A stretch of 64,000 nt of DNA from Microvirga sp052115485 (GTDB lineage: Bacteria > Pseudomonadota > Alphaproteobacteria > Rhizobiales > Beijerinckiaceae), in assembly GCF_052115485.1 (NCBI RefSeq), contig NZ_JBFRGU010000007.1, forward strand, positions 80,643 through 144,642, written 5' to 3'. The notes under the pieces were generated by a model, which was given only the letters and a program-made list of their open reading frames with translations, made no database searches and had not been told where the DNA came from. A program made the position numbers and the translations under genes. Of this stretch, positions 16,786 through 25,178 are shown piece after piece (position 1 is the first letter of the stretch; each line of letters begins with the position of its first letter).

Positions 16786-17937
16786 GTGAACGAAGCAAAC
16801 GTCATCGCGACACCCCTCGCCCCGCCCTTGCCGAAAGAGGGTTTCTTACGCCTCTCGCCGCTCAACCGGCGGCGCCTGCAGAACTTCAAGGCGAACAAAC
16901 GCGGTTATTGGTCGTTCTGGATTTTCATCGTCGTTTTCATCCTCTGCCTGTTCGCCGAATTCATCGCCAACGACAGACCGATCATTGCATCCTACAAAGG
17001 CGAACTGCTCTTTCCCGTGCTGGTCGATTATCCGGAAGAGAAGTTCGGCGGCTTTCTCGCGCAGACCGATTATCGCGACCCCGTCATCGCGAAGGAGATT
17101 ACGGCAAACGGCTGGATGATCTGGCCGCCGATCCGCTACTCCTACAACACGCACAATCTCGACTTGCCGGTTCCAGCGCCATCGCCGCCGACGTGGCTGC
17201 TCACCGAGGAGCAATGCAAGCCGATGGCGGAACGTCTCGGCGTCGACGGATGCCGAGGCCTTGAATGGAACTGGCTCGGCACGGACGATCAGGGCCGCGA
17301 CGTCGTTGCGCGTCTCATCTACGGCTTCCGCATTTCCGTTCTCTTCGGCCTGATCCTCGCGGGTATCTCATCCGTCATCGGCATTTTCGCGGGAGCGGTT
17401 CAAGGATATTTCGGTGGGTGGGTCGATCTTCTCTTCCAGCGCTTCATCGAAGTTTGGACCGCGATCCCCGCGCTTTATCTTCTCATCATCATTTCCGCGA
17501 TCATCACGCCGAGCTTTTTCGTTCTGCTCGGCATTCTTCTCCTTTTCTCCTGGGTCGCGCTTGTCGGTGTCGTGCGTGCCGAGTTCCTGCGCGCGCGCAA
17601 CTTCGAATATGTGCGCGCCGCGCGGGCGCTGGGTCTCTCCAACGCCAACATCATGCTCAAACATCTCCTGCCGAACGCCATGGTCGCGACGCTGACCTTC
17701 CTGCCCTTCATTCTCAACGGCTCGATCTCGACGCTGACCTCTCTCGACTTCCTTGGCTTCGGCCTGCCACCCGGCTCACCGTCGCTCGGCGAAATGCTCG
17801 CTCAAGGCAAAGCCAACCTGCAGGCACCGTGGCTCGGCCTCACAGGCTTTTTCATCATTGCCTTCATGCTCAGCCTTCTCATCTTCACGGGCGAAGCCGT
17901 GCGCGATGCTTTCGATCCGAGAAAGACGTTCCAATGA
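16786..17937 (+). CDS. yejE: Peptide ABC transporter permease YejE
   Basis: Second permease of the importer, 383 residues, pairing with YejB. The GTG start at 16786 comes one base after the yejB stop. The N-terminal cytoplasmic segment is followed by a first membrane span near 43-65 and a large periplasmic insert (about 66-165), a YejE trait. WNWLGTDDQGRDVVARLIYG and the EAA loop ARNFEYVRAARALGLSN are the conserved dipeptide-permease motifs. The stop overlaps the yejF ATG (ATGA). Confidence 0.95.
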   Translation: MNEANVIATPLAPPLPKEGFLRLSPLNRRRLQNFKANKRGYWSFWIFIVVFILCLFAEFIANDRPIIASYKGELLFPVLVDYPEEKFGGFLAQTDYRDPVIAKEITANGWMIWPPIRYSYNTHNLDLPVPAPSPPTWLLTEEQCKPMAERLGVDGCRGLEWNWLGTDDQGRDVVARLIYGFRISVLFGLILAGISSVIGIFAGAVQGYFGGWVDLLFQRFIEVWTAIPALYLLIIISAIITPSFFVLLGILLLFSWVALVGVVRAEFLRARNFEYVRAARALGLSNANIMLKHLLPNAMVATLTFLPFILNGSISTLTSLDFLGFGLPPGSPSLGEMLAQGKANLQAPWLGLTGFFIIAFMLSLLIFTGEAVRDAFDPRKTFQ

Positions 17938-19562
17938 CCGAACCTCTTCTCTCCGTTCAGGATCTCTCCATCGCCTTCCGCCAGGGCGGAAGGGATAGCC
18001 TTGCCGTCGATCGCATCTCCTTCGATGTCATGCCCGGCGAGACGGTGGCGCTCGTCGGCGAATCCGGCTCCGGAAAATCCGTTTCCGCCCTCTCGATCCT
18101 GAAACTCCTGCCTTATCCGTCCGCACATCATCCTTCCGGCAAAATCCTCTTCAAGGGCGAGGATCTCATCGCCAAGACAGAGGACGAGATGCGGCGTGTC
18201 CGCGGCGACGACATCACCATGGTGTTTCAGGAGCCGATGACATCGCTCAATCCACTCCACACCATCGACCGGCAGATCGGCGAAATCCTCAGCCTCCATC
18301 GTGGCCTATCGGATCGTCAGGCGCGGGTGCGCACGCTCGAACTGCTCAACCTGGTGGGCCTGCGCGACGCGGAAAGCCGTCTCTCCGCTTATCCGCATCA
18401 GCTTTCCGGCGGCCAGCGCCAGCGCGTGATGATCGCCATGAGCCTGGCGAACGAGCCCGATCTCCTGATCGCAGACGAGCCGACCACCGCGCTCGATGTG
18501 ACGGTTCAGGCACAGATCCTTGCGCTTCTTGCCGACCTTAAGAAGCGGCTCGGCATGGCGATGCTCTTCATCACCCACGATCTGGGTATCGTGCGCAAAG
18601 TCGCCGACCGGGTTTGCGTAATGTCGAAGGGCGAAATCGTCGAGCAGGGAAAAGTCGCGGAAGTGTTCGACAATCCGCAGCATGCCTACACAAAAAAGCT
18701 CCTCGCCGCCGAACCGCGTGGCCGTGCGAACCCGGTCTCGCCCAATGCGCCGCCTGTCATCGAAGCGGGTCCAATCAAGGTGTGGTTCCCGATCAAACGC
18801 GGTTTCTTTCGTCGGACGGTCGGTCACGTAAAGGCGGTTGATGGAGTGTCGATTCGCGTCCGCAAAGGCGAGACGGTCGGGATCGTCGGCGAGTCGGGAT
18901 CGGGGAAAACCACGCTTGGGCTTGCCATCATGCGGCTCGTTTCTTCCGAAGGGCCTATTGTCTTTTTGGGCAAGCCGCTCAACGGGCTAGGCTCGCGCGA
19001 ACTGCGTCCCATCCGCAAGGATATGCAGGTCGTCTTCCAGGATCCTTACGGCTCTCTCTCGCCACGTATGTCGGTGGCAGAAATCGTCGAGGAAGGCTTG
19101 CTCGTTCAGGACAAGGGATCGTCCTATGCCCAGCGCCGAGAGATCGTTGCGCGCGCGCTTGCCGATGTCGGTCTCGATCCGGCGACCATGGATCGTTACC
19201 CGCACGAGTTCTCCGGCGGCCAGCGCCAACGCATCGCAATTGCGCGCGCCGTTGTCCTCGAACCGCAATTCATCGTGCTCGATGAGCCGACCTCCGCGCT
19301 CGACATGTCGGTCCAGGCGCAGATCGTCGAGCTTCTTCGCGATCTGCAAAAGCGGCGCGATCTCGCCTACATGTTTATCAGTCACGATCTGAAGGTTGTG
19401 CGCGCCCTCGCCAATCAGGTCATCGTGATGCAGAACGGCAAGGTCGTCGAAGAAGGCGCTGCGGAAACGATCTTCGCGTCCCCGAAAACAGACTACACCC
19501 GCGCGCTCTTCGCCGCCGCCTTCAATCTGGACGCGACGGGCGCGAAAGCGGTTCGCGAGTAG
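17934..19562 (+). CDS. yejF: Peptide ABC transporter ATPase YejF (two ABC domains)
   Basis: Energy-coupling subunit of the Yej importer, 542 residues with two fused nucleotide-binding domains. The first has Walker A GESGSGKS (about 43-50) and signature LSGGQRQRVMIAM. The second has GESGSGKTT and FSGGQRQRIAIAR. Walker B and switch His are seen in both. The ATG at 17934 overlaps the yejE stop. An open frame reaching back to 17265 is only the shadow of yejE. Confidence 0.96.
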   Translation: MTEPLLSVQDLSIAFRQGGRDSLAVDRISFDVMPGETVALVGESGSGKSVSALSILKLLPYPSAHHPSGKILFKGEDLIAKTEDEMRRVRGDDITMVFQEPMTSLNPLHTIDRQIGEILSLHRGLSDRQARVRTLELLNLVGLRDAESRLSAYPHQLSGGQRQRVMIAMSLANEPDLLIADEPTTALDVTVQAQILALLADLKKRLGMAMLFITHDLGIVRKVADRVCVMSKGEIVEQGKVAEVFDNPQHAYTKKLLAAEPRGRANPVSPNAPPVIEAGPIKVWFPIKRGFFRRTVGHVKAVDGVSIRVRKGETVGIVGESGSGKTTLGLAIMRLVSSEGPIVFLGKPLNGLGSRELRPIRKDMQVVFQDPYGSLSPRMSVAEIVEEGLLVQDKGSSYAQRREIVARALADVGLDPATMDRYPHEFSGGQRQRIAIARAVVLEPQFIVLDEPTSALDMSVQAQIVELLRDLQKRRDLAYMFISHDLKVVRALANQVIVMQNGKVVEEGAAETIFASPKTDYTRALFAAAFNLDATGAKAVRE

Positions 19563-19575
19563 ATGGATTGTCGCC

Positions 19576-20532
19576 ATGGCAAGTCATCGGCACGACCATT
19601 CCAATCACGGCCATGCACACAACCATGACCGCAACGGATATGGTCGGGCCTTCGCCATCGGTATCGCGCTCAATCTTGGTTTCGTCGCCGTCGAGGCATT
19701 CTACGGCTTCCTCGCAGATTCCATGGCGCTCCTCTCGGATGCAGGCCACAATCTCTCTGACGTCTTGGGGCTCGGCATCGCCTGGGGCGCAGCCATGCTG
19801 GCAAGGCGCAGAAGGACGGACCGCTTCACTTACGGGTGGCGTTCCAGCTCCATTCTCGCGGCTCTCTTCAATGCGCTCCTACTCCTGATCGCCGTCGGTG
19901 GCATCGCGTGGGAATCGGTATTGCGCCTGATCACGCCGACACCGGTTGCCGCGGGTACCATGATGGTGGTGGCGGGCATCGGCATCGTCGTCAACGGCTT
20001 CACCGCCTTTCTCTTCATGAAGGGCAGCCATGGCGACCTCAATATTCGCGGGGCCTTTCTGCACATGGTGGCAGACGCCGCAGTCTCGCTCGGCGTCGTC
20101 GTTGCCGGCCTCGTCATTCTGTGGACCGGAGCAGCTTGGCTCGATCCGGCGATCAGCCTCATCATCGCCGGTGTCATCCTGTGGACCACATGGGACCTGT
20201 TGCGACAGTCCCTGACGTTGTCACTGCATGGCGTCCCGAGCGGCATCGCGGTCGCCGAGGTTAGGAGCGCGCTCGAAAATCTGCCCGGCGTCGGCGGCGT
20301 GCACCATATGCATGTGTGGGCGATGAGCACGACGGATACCGCGTTGACGGCCCATCTCGTGATGCCGGAAGGCCATCCCGGCGACGACTTTCTCGCCGAC
20401 GCGCAGAGGGAGCTGAAACAGCGCTTCGGCATCGGGCATGCGACGCTGCAGATCGAAATCGGCTCCCCACATCGCCAGGATCACTGCCCTCTCGACCCCG
20501 ACGATCATGGGGGACCAGCACCTCACTCCTGA
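19576..20532 (+). CDS. Cation diffusion facilitator metal exporter
   Basis: Proton-driven efflux of divalent metals, most likely Zn(II) (with Co or Cd possible), across the inner membrane. It has 318 residues. A His-rich N-terminus (HRHDHSNHGHAHNHD, 4-18) is followed by six membrane spans; SDAGHNLSDVLGL in span 2 and HMVADAAVSLGVV in span 5 carry the metal-site His/Asp residues. A cytoplasmic C-terminal domain has the VHHMHVW motif. It closely resembles the CzcD/ZitB branch. It follows yejF after 13 bases and may be co-transcribed. Confidence 0.93.
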   Translation: MASHRHDHSNHGHAHNHDRNGYGRAFAIGIALNLGFVAVEAFYGFLADSMALLSDAGHNLSDVLGLGIAWGAAMLARRRRTDRFTYGWRSSSILAALFNALLLLIAVGGIAWESVLRLITPTPVAAGTMMVVAGIGIVVNGFTAFLFMKGSHGDLNIRGAFLHMVADAAVSLGVVVAGLVILWTGAAWLDPAISLIIAGVILWTTWDLLRQSLTLSLHGVPSGIAVAEVRSALENLPGVGGVHHMHVWAMSTTDTALTAHLVMPEGHPGDDFLADAQRELKQRFGIGHATLQIEIGSPHRQDHCPLDPDDHGGPAPHS

Positions 20533-20581
20533 TGAGATGCATCCTCCCTCGATATGAGGTATCGGTCGGCTCAACGCCACA

Positions 20582-20685
20582 CTAGAGCTTGATCGTGTCT
20601 CTTTGAAACACGATCAAGCTCTAGATTTCTTATTGCCGCATGATCCGGGCGAACAACCGGTTTCCACTTGTTCCGATCATGATCT
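20582..20685. repeat. Palindromic repeat family A, copy 2 (two modules)
   Basis: Module 1 (20582-20624) is a perfect hairpin: CTAGAGCTTGATCGTGT, a 9-base loop CTCTTTGAA, and the exact inverse arm. Module 2 (20634-20685) is the reverse complement of the core in copy 1 and includes GATCCGGGCGAACAACCGG and CCACTTGTTCCGATCATG. The element ends only 14 bases before deoB, right next to its ribosome site AAAGG. Confidence 0.9.
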
Positions 20686-20698
20686 AAAGGATGAATGA

Positions 20699-21931
20699 AT
20701 GCCCCGCGCTCTTGTAATCGTGCTCGATTCCGTCGGTATCGGCGGCGCCGAAGATGCCGCCGCTTATGGTGATGCCGGAGCCGATACCGTGGGGCACATT
20801 GCGGAGGCCTGCGCGGAAGGCCGAGGCGACCGGGAGGGCTTGCGTCAGGGGCCGCTCGATCTTCCCCACATGACGGCCCTCGGCCTGGGCCTCGCCTGCG
20901 AAGCCTCCACCGGCCGCCTGCCGCCAAACCTTGCGCCGATAAGCCCCTTGAAAGGCGCGTGGGGCTACGGCGTCGAAACCTCCAACGGCAAGGATACGCC
21001 GTCGGGCCACTGGGAGATCACGGGGGTTCCGGTCACCTTCGACTGGGGCTATTTTCCCGACACGATCCCATCCTTCCCGGCAGAACTGACTGACGCGTTG
21101 ATCGCAAGAGGGCAACTCCCCGGCATTCTCGCCAACAAGCACGCCTCTGGCACCGATGTCATCGACGAGTTCGGCATTGAGCATGTGCGCACGGGCAAGC
21201 CGATCTGTTACACCTCGGTCGACAGTGTTCTGCAGATCGCGGCGCATGAGGAAACCTTCGGTCTTCAGCGCCTCTATGATCTCTGCAAGATCGCGCGCGA
21301 TCTTTGCGACCCCTACAATATCGGCCGCGTCATCGCCCGGCCCTTCGTGGGGTCGGTGGAGACAGGCTTCAAGCGCACAGGCAACCGCAAGGACTTTGCC
21401 GTCTTTCCGCCCTCCGACACCATTCTCGACACGCTCGTGAAGGCCGGGCGCTCCGTCGTCACGGTCGGCAAGATCGGCGATATCTTCGCCCACCGCAGCA
21501 CGGGCGAAGAAATCAAGCCGCACGGCAATGACGCCTGCCTCTCCGCCGCCATCGATGCCATGGGCCGCCTGCCCGACGGCGGCTTCGTCTTTGCGAATCT
21601 GGTCGATTTCGACAGCGAATTCGGCCATCGCCGCGATATTCCCGGTTATGCCGCGGCTTTGGAAGCTTTCGACAGGCGGATCCCGGAAATCGAGGCGGCC
21701 TTGCGTGAAGGCGATCTCGTGATCATCACCGCCGACCACGGCAACGACCCCTCCTGGCGCGGCACGGATCACACCCGTGAACACACCCCGATTCTTGCCT
21801 TCGGACCGGGTATGAAGGCGGACAAGATCGGACGGCGGGAAAGCTTCGCCGATATCGGGGCAACTCTTATGGACCACCTTGGGTTTCCAGCACTGCGAAA
21901 AGGCAAAAGTTGGTTCATGGTGCAATCATGA
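20699..21931 (+). CDS. deoB: Phosphopentomutase
   Basis: Interconverts (deoxy)ribose-1-phosphate and (deoxy)ribose-5-phosphate, linking nucleoside phosphorolysis to central metabolism. It has 410 residues of the alkaline-phosphatase superfamily. Metal-site motifs are seen at the N-terminus (VIVLDSVGIGGAEDA, with the metal Asp) and C-terminus (ITADHGNDPSWRGTDHTREH). ETSNGKDTPSGHWEI holds the phosphorylated Thr. It supplies the step after deoA, punA and deoC, which lie on the opposite strand 8 kb away. Its stop overlaps the start of an AT-rich unknown gene. Confidence 0.96.
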   Translation: MPRALVIVLDSVGIGGAEDAAAYGDAGADTVGHIAEACAEGRGDREGLRQGPLDLPHMTALGLGLACEASTGRLPPNLAPISPLKGAWGYGVETSNGKDTPSGHWEITGVPVTFDWGYFPDTIPSFPAELTDALIARGQLPGILANKHASGTDVIDEFGIEHVRTGKPICYTSVDSVLQIAAHEETFGLQRLYDLCKIARDLCDPYNIGRVIARPFVGSVETGFKRTGNRKDFAVFPPSDTILDTLVKAGRSVVTVGKIGDIFAHRSTGEEIKPHGNDACLSAAIDAMGRLPDGGFVFANLVDFDSEFGHRRDIPGYAAALEAFDRRIPEIEAALREGDLVIITADHGNDPSWRGTDHTREHTPILAFGPGMKADKIGRRESFADIGATLMDHLGFPALRKGKSWFMVQS

Positions 21932-22632
21932 CCTTTCTCGTGTCCAATCAGGACGGGATCGGTATGCTGGTCAGCGAGCAGGATCTCGAACAAGCGTCGA
22001 CTCAATCAGGACCCCTTCCTGTTGAGCTCTGTCATGCCGCCGCTATATCCCGCTACATTGGTCTCAAAGACCGATTGCAAGAAACCCTCACCGCACCTCA
22101 TCGGCTTCAAAAGCTCGCCGCTGCAAAGGCCTTAATGTGTCTGGGCGACAAAGATTCCATCAAGCTTCTCAATGACCTTTCAAGTCAAGAACAAGACAAG
22201 ATTGCCGCGGCAATCTTCAAATTAGCTTCTGTTCGCTTAGAAGGATCCTCTTCGCTCAAGAACTTGCTTTCTAGAGATGACCGTACGCTCCTCGAATTAT
22301 TACCGTCTCTATACAATTCTTATTTGCCCCTTGATGAGAATGATTTAGAAATATTGATAATTACACTCAATAAATATCTCTCTAAATCAGGTTACACTAA
22401 GTCAATTAGGCAATCATTTTGGGAAAATGATGTTGGATTGCTCATAGAGGCATTAGCAAATCCTCATAAGAGGGCTGGGAATATCTTAAACAGTCGCATG
22501 GATCTAACAGAAGATATAAAAGATATTTTGTCTAAACTGACCCATATTTACTTTCGGCAAGACGATTTTTCGGAAGAAATCAATCAAATTTCCAACATTC
22601 TCTCAATCGCAGATAAGCGCCAAATACCTTGA
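21928..22632 (+). CDS. Unknown AT-rich protein with HEAT-like repeats
   Basis: I do not recognise this 234-residue protein. The ATG overlaps the deoB stop (ATGA). Residues 45-100 look like two HEAT/Armadillo-type helical pairs (LQKLAAAKALMCLGD, SIKLLNDLSSQ, DKIAAAIFKLASV); the rest is rich in Leu, Ile, Asn, Asp, Ser and Lys and probably all helical and soluble. From about 22180 to 22620 the DNA is much richer in A+T than all neighbours, with rare codons such as ATA, TTA and AGA, which suggests foreign origin. Its TGA stop abuts the broken end of a urc1-like gene. An immunity- or adaptor-like role is conceivable but unsupported. Confidence 0.7.
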   Translation: MTFLVSNQDGIGMLVSEQDLEQASTQSGPLPVELCHAAAISRYIGLKDRLQETLTAPHRLQKLAAAKALMCLGDKDSIKLLNDLSSQEQDKIAAAIFKLASVRLEGSSSLKNLLSRDDRTLLELLPSLYNSYLPLDENDLEILIITLNKYLSKSGYTKSIRQSFWENDVGLLIEALANPHKRAGNILNSRMDLTEDIKDILSKLTHIYFRQDDFSEEINQISNILSIADKRQIP

Positions 22633-23005
22633 CCCTGGCTCCTATGCAGAGGTCACCAAATTCCTAGTGTACAATGCGCGCAACCGGCAGGAGGGAGGCG
22701 ATTCCGCGCCCACCTTTTTCGAGCACACGGAATCCGTGGCGAGTGTCCGGGATGCCTGCTTCCGCGATTGATGCCAGACGTGCTCCACTTGCTCGGCGTC
22801 CGCCGCATCGACCGGCTCATGTCCATGTCGAACTTAAAAATACGACGCCCTCATCGGTCCCGGCATCGAAATCGTGGAACGGGTCCCGATCCCGGAAGAA
22901 CTTGTTCCGCCGGATGCTAGGGTCGAGATAGAGGCGAATAAGGCCGCCGGCTATTACTCGCCCGGTAGTGCATCGGTGCCATCTCGAACAGGTGAAGGAG
23001 CGTGA
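22631..23005 (+). pseudogene. Remnant of urc1-like GTP cyclohydrolase II
   Basis: Only the C-terminal part survives, in three frames. Segment 1 (22631-22768) reads DPGSYAEVTKFLVYNARNRQ and onward, then stops at TGA 22769. Segment 2 (from 22771) reads MPDVLHLLGVRRIDRLMSMS. Segment 3 (from 22841) reads YDALIGPGIEIVERVPIPEE and runs to TGA at 23005. The frame breaks fit one missing T near 22768 and one extra A in the A-run at 22836-22840. This is the C-terminus of the GTP-cyclohydrolase-II-like protein that accompanies DUF1688 and upp in the uracil-degrading URC pathway. The first 70% or so is absent, replaced by the AT-rich gene. Confidence 0.8.
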
Positions 23006-23017
23006 TCTCGATCGCTT

Positions 23018-23100
23018 CTAGAGCTCGTTCGCTGATCGCCATTGGTTGAGCATTATCTTTTCGGAGAACCGAAATCCACTTTTCCGAATCATGCCCTAGC
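23018..23100. repeat. Palindromic repeat, GAGCATTATCTTTTCGG type
   Basis: Bounded by CTAGAGC and CCTAGC. The inner part GAGCATTATCTTTTCGGAG pairs with TTTTCCGAATCATGCCC. It resembles the 'ATGATCtttTCCGAAAACCGG' repeats common in Rhizobiales and is related to, but distinct from, family A. With the urc1 remnant it accounts for most of the 572-base space before urc4; the last 100 bases (23101-23204) show no recognisable feature beyond the urc4 leader. Confidence 0.65.
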
Positions 23101-23204
23101 TCTTAACCGTCTCATCAAACGCCCGTGGGAAGGACGATTGATGGGACGCGACTTGTGATAACCCTCCTCTCAAACAGTCTTCGCAAGAGCACCCGGAGCC
23201 CTTC

Positions 23205-24458
23205 GTGAGCGATCATCAGCCTTTGTCTTCAGAAGCGAAAGCCGCGCGAAAATTACTGTCGTCTGCGGCCGTGCGAGAGAGGGCCGGTCAGCTTTTCCAG
23301 CACGGCCTGGATGGCAGGCTCCGACACTTCATGATCCATCTCGACCGGCTGGACGCATGCGCCGACGAGGTGGTGAAGACCATACGTTCCACCTATCCCT
23401 CCCTCGAAATCCCCTTCCACGCCCGCTGGCGGCATCTCGCGGCCGGTGGTCATGAGCGTTGGGGCGCAATCATGCAGAGCGCATCGTGGGGCGATGAAGC
23501 CGCCATGGCGCGTGCTGCCTTCGATATGGCTATCCTCTCCGTTCTGCTCGATGCGGGAGCAGGCCCCACCTGGCACTACGAAGAGGGTCGGACCGGCGAG
23601 ACGTTTACCCGCTCCGAGGGCCTGGCCGTCGCAAGCTTCGATATGTTCGTCAGCGGTGCCTTCTCGAGCCACCCGGAAGACCCTTTCCGTGTTGACGGGG
23701 ATGTCCTGCTCGCGCTCACTTCGGAAGAGCTTGCGATGGGCTTCCAGGTCGGGCCTGAGAACCCCATCGTAGGCCATGAGGGGCGCATCCTGCTTCTCAA
23801 TCGACTCGGTCGGGTGGTCACCACCAATCCCGATATTTTCGGGAGCCATGACGACCCCAGGCCGGGAGGTTTGTTCGACGTCATTGCAGCCACGGCCAAG
23901 GGCGGAAAAATCAAGGCGGCGACCATTCTCGAAACGCTGTTTGCCTATCTCGGGGCAATCTGGCCGGGCCGCATTTCCCTTGGCGGCATCAATCTCGGCG
24001 ACACCTGGAGACATCCGCTGGTCGAGGCTGAGGATGCATCGGCCGGCCTCGTACCTTTCCACAAGTTGTCGCAATGGCTGTCCTATTCCCTGATCGAACC
24101 ATTGGAATGGGCGGGCTTCACCGTCATCGACATCGACGACCTGACCGGGCTGCCGGAGTATCGCAATGGCGGCTTGTTTCTCGATTCAGGCGTTCTCGCA
24201 CTCAAAGACCGGGCTGACGAACAGCGGCCGCACACCGTCGATTCGGCCCTGGTGGTCGAATGGCGCGCTTTGACCGTGGCACTGCTCGATTTGATCGCGG
24301 AGCCGATCCGCACCAAACTCAGCTTGCAAAAAGCCGGTTTCCCGTTAGCGAAGATCCTCGAAGGCGGAACCTGGGCGACCGGGCGCAGGCTCGCTAAAGC
24401 GAAGCGAGAGGACGGCGCTCCGCCGCTGGTTATCATCAGCGATGGGACGGTATTTTAA
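23205..24458 (+). CDS. urc4: URC4/Urg3 family protein (DUF1688)
   Basis: A 417-residue protein of DUF1688, the URC4/Urg3 family needed for the URC route of uracil degradation known from yeasts and found in many bacteria next to a GTP-cyclohydrolase-II homologue and uracil phosphoribosyltransferase. The exact reaction is unresolved. Recognisable stretches are LLSSAAVRERA near 18-28, PFHARWRHL and DAGAGPTWHYEEG with TGETFTRSEGLAVASFDMF. The start is GTG at 23205. upp follows at once, but its usual partner urc1 is broken just upstream, so whether the pathway still works is open. Confidence 0.87.
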   Translation: MSDHQPLSSEAKAARKLLSSAAVRERAGQLFQHGLDGRLRHFMIHLDRLDACADEVVKTIRSTYPSLEIPFHARWRHLAAGGHERWGAIMQSASWGDEAAMARAAFDMAILSVLLDAGAGPTWHYEEGRTGETFTRSEGLAVASFDMFVSGAFSSHPEDPFRVDGDVLLALTSEELAMGFQVGPENPIVGHEGRILLLNRLGRVVTTNPDIFGSHDDPRPGGLFDVIAATAKGGKIKAATILETLFAYLGAIWPGRISLGGINLGDTWRHPLVEAEDASAGLVPFHKLSQWLSYSLIEPLEWAGFTVIDIDDLTGLPEYRNGGLFLDSGVLALKDRADEQRPHTVDSALVVEWRALTVALLDLIAEPIRTKLSLQKAGFPLAKILEGGTWATGRRLAKAKREDGAPPLVIISDGTVF

Positions 24459-24495
24459 AATGAATCAGCACACGGCAAATGCAGGGGGAAAAAGC

Positions 24496-25125
24496 ATGCA
24501 GGGCATCACCGTAGTCGATCACCCGCTCGTCAGGCATAAGCTGTCGCTGATGCGGGACAAAAGGCGGTCGACCAAGGGTTTCCGTCAGCTCCTCAACGAA
24601 ATCGGCATGCTGCTCTGCTATGAGGTGACCCGCGATCTGCCCACCGAATCTGTCGAGATCGAAACTCCGATGACGACCATGGTGGGCACCCAGATCGCAG
24701 GCAAGAAGCTCGTTCTCGCTCCCATCCTGCGCGCTGGCGTCGGCTTTCTCGATGGTATGCTCACATTGGTGCCGGCAGCGCGTGTGGCCCATATCGGCCT
24801 CTATCGCGACCCGGAATCCTTGCAGGCTGTGGAGTATTACTTCAAGGCCCCGTCCGATCTCGCCGACCGCATGGTTCTGGTCCTCGACCCGATGCTTGCG
24901 ACCGCCAATTCAGCGGTGGCGGCCATCGACCGCCTGAAGGAGCGCGGCGCGAAGGATCTGCGTTTCGTCTGTCTGCTCGCGGCGCCCGAGGGTATCGAGA
25001 AGCTGCGTGGCTCGCACCCGGACGTGAACATCTGGACGGCGGCGGTTGACGATAAGCTCAACGACCACGGCTATATCGTGCCGGGCCTCGGCGATGCCGG
25101 TGACCGGATGTACGGCACGCGCTGA
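24496..25125 (+). CDS. upp: Uracil phosphoribosyltransferase
   Basis: Converts uracil and PRPP to UMP (pyrimidine salvage); in URC loci it supplies the first step (the URC6 role). The ATG at 24496 gives 209 residues, the family length, and has AGGGGGA six bases upstream. Upstream in-frame ATGs at 24442 and 24460 give unusual extensions. PILRAGVGFLDGM, the PRPP loop LDPMLATANSA and the C-terminal GLGDAGDRMYGTR are all typical. It lies 37 bases downstream of urc4. Confidence 0.96.
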   Translation: MQGITVVDHPLVRHKLSLMRDKRRSTKGFRQLLNEIGMLLCYEVTRDLPTESVEIETPMTTMVGTQIAGKKLVLAPILRAGVGFLDGMLTLVPAARVAHIGLYRDPESLQAVEYYFKAPSDLADRMVLVLDPMLATANSAVAAIDRLKERGAKDLRFVCLLAAPEGIEKLRGSHPDVNIWTAAVDDKLNDHGYIVPGLGDAGDRMYGTR

Positions 25126-25178
25126 GGTTAAGCTAAACAGGCGGGAGACGCGTTACAGCGCCTCGCCAATGAGGAAAA

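Noticed and set aside
22674..22931. An 85-codon open frame over the urc1 remnant
   Set aside because: It is in the wrong frame for most of the conserved urc1 segments and has no similarity to known proteins.
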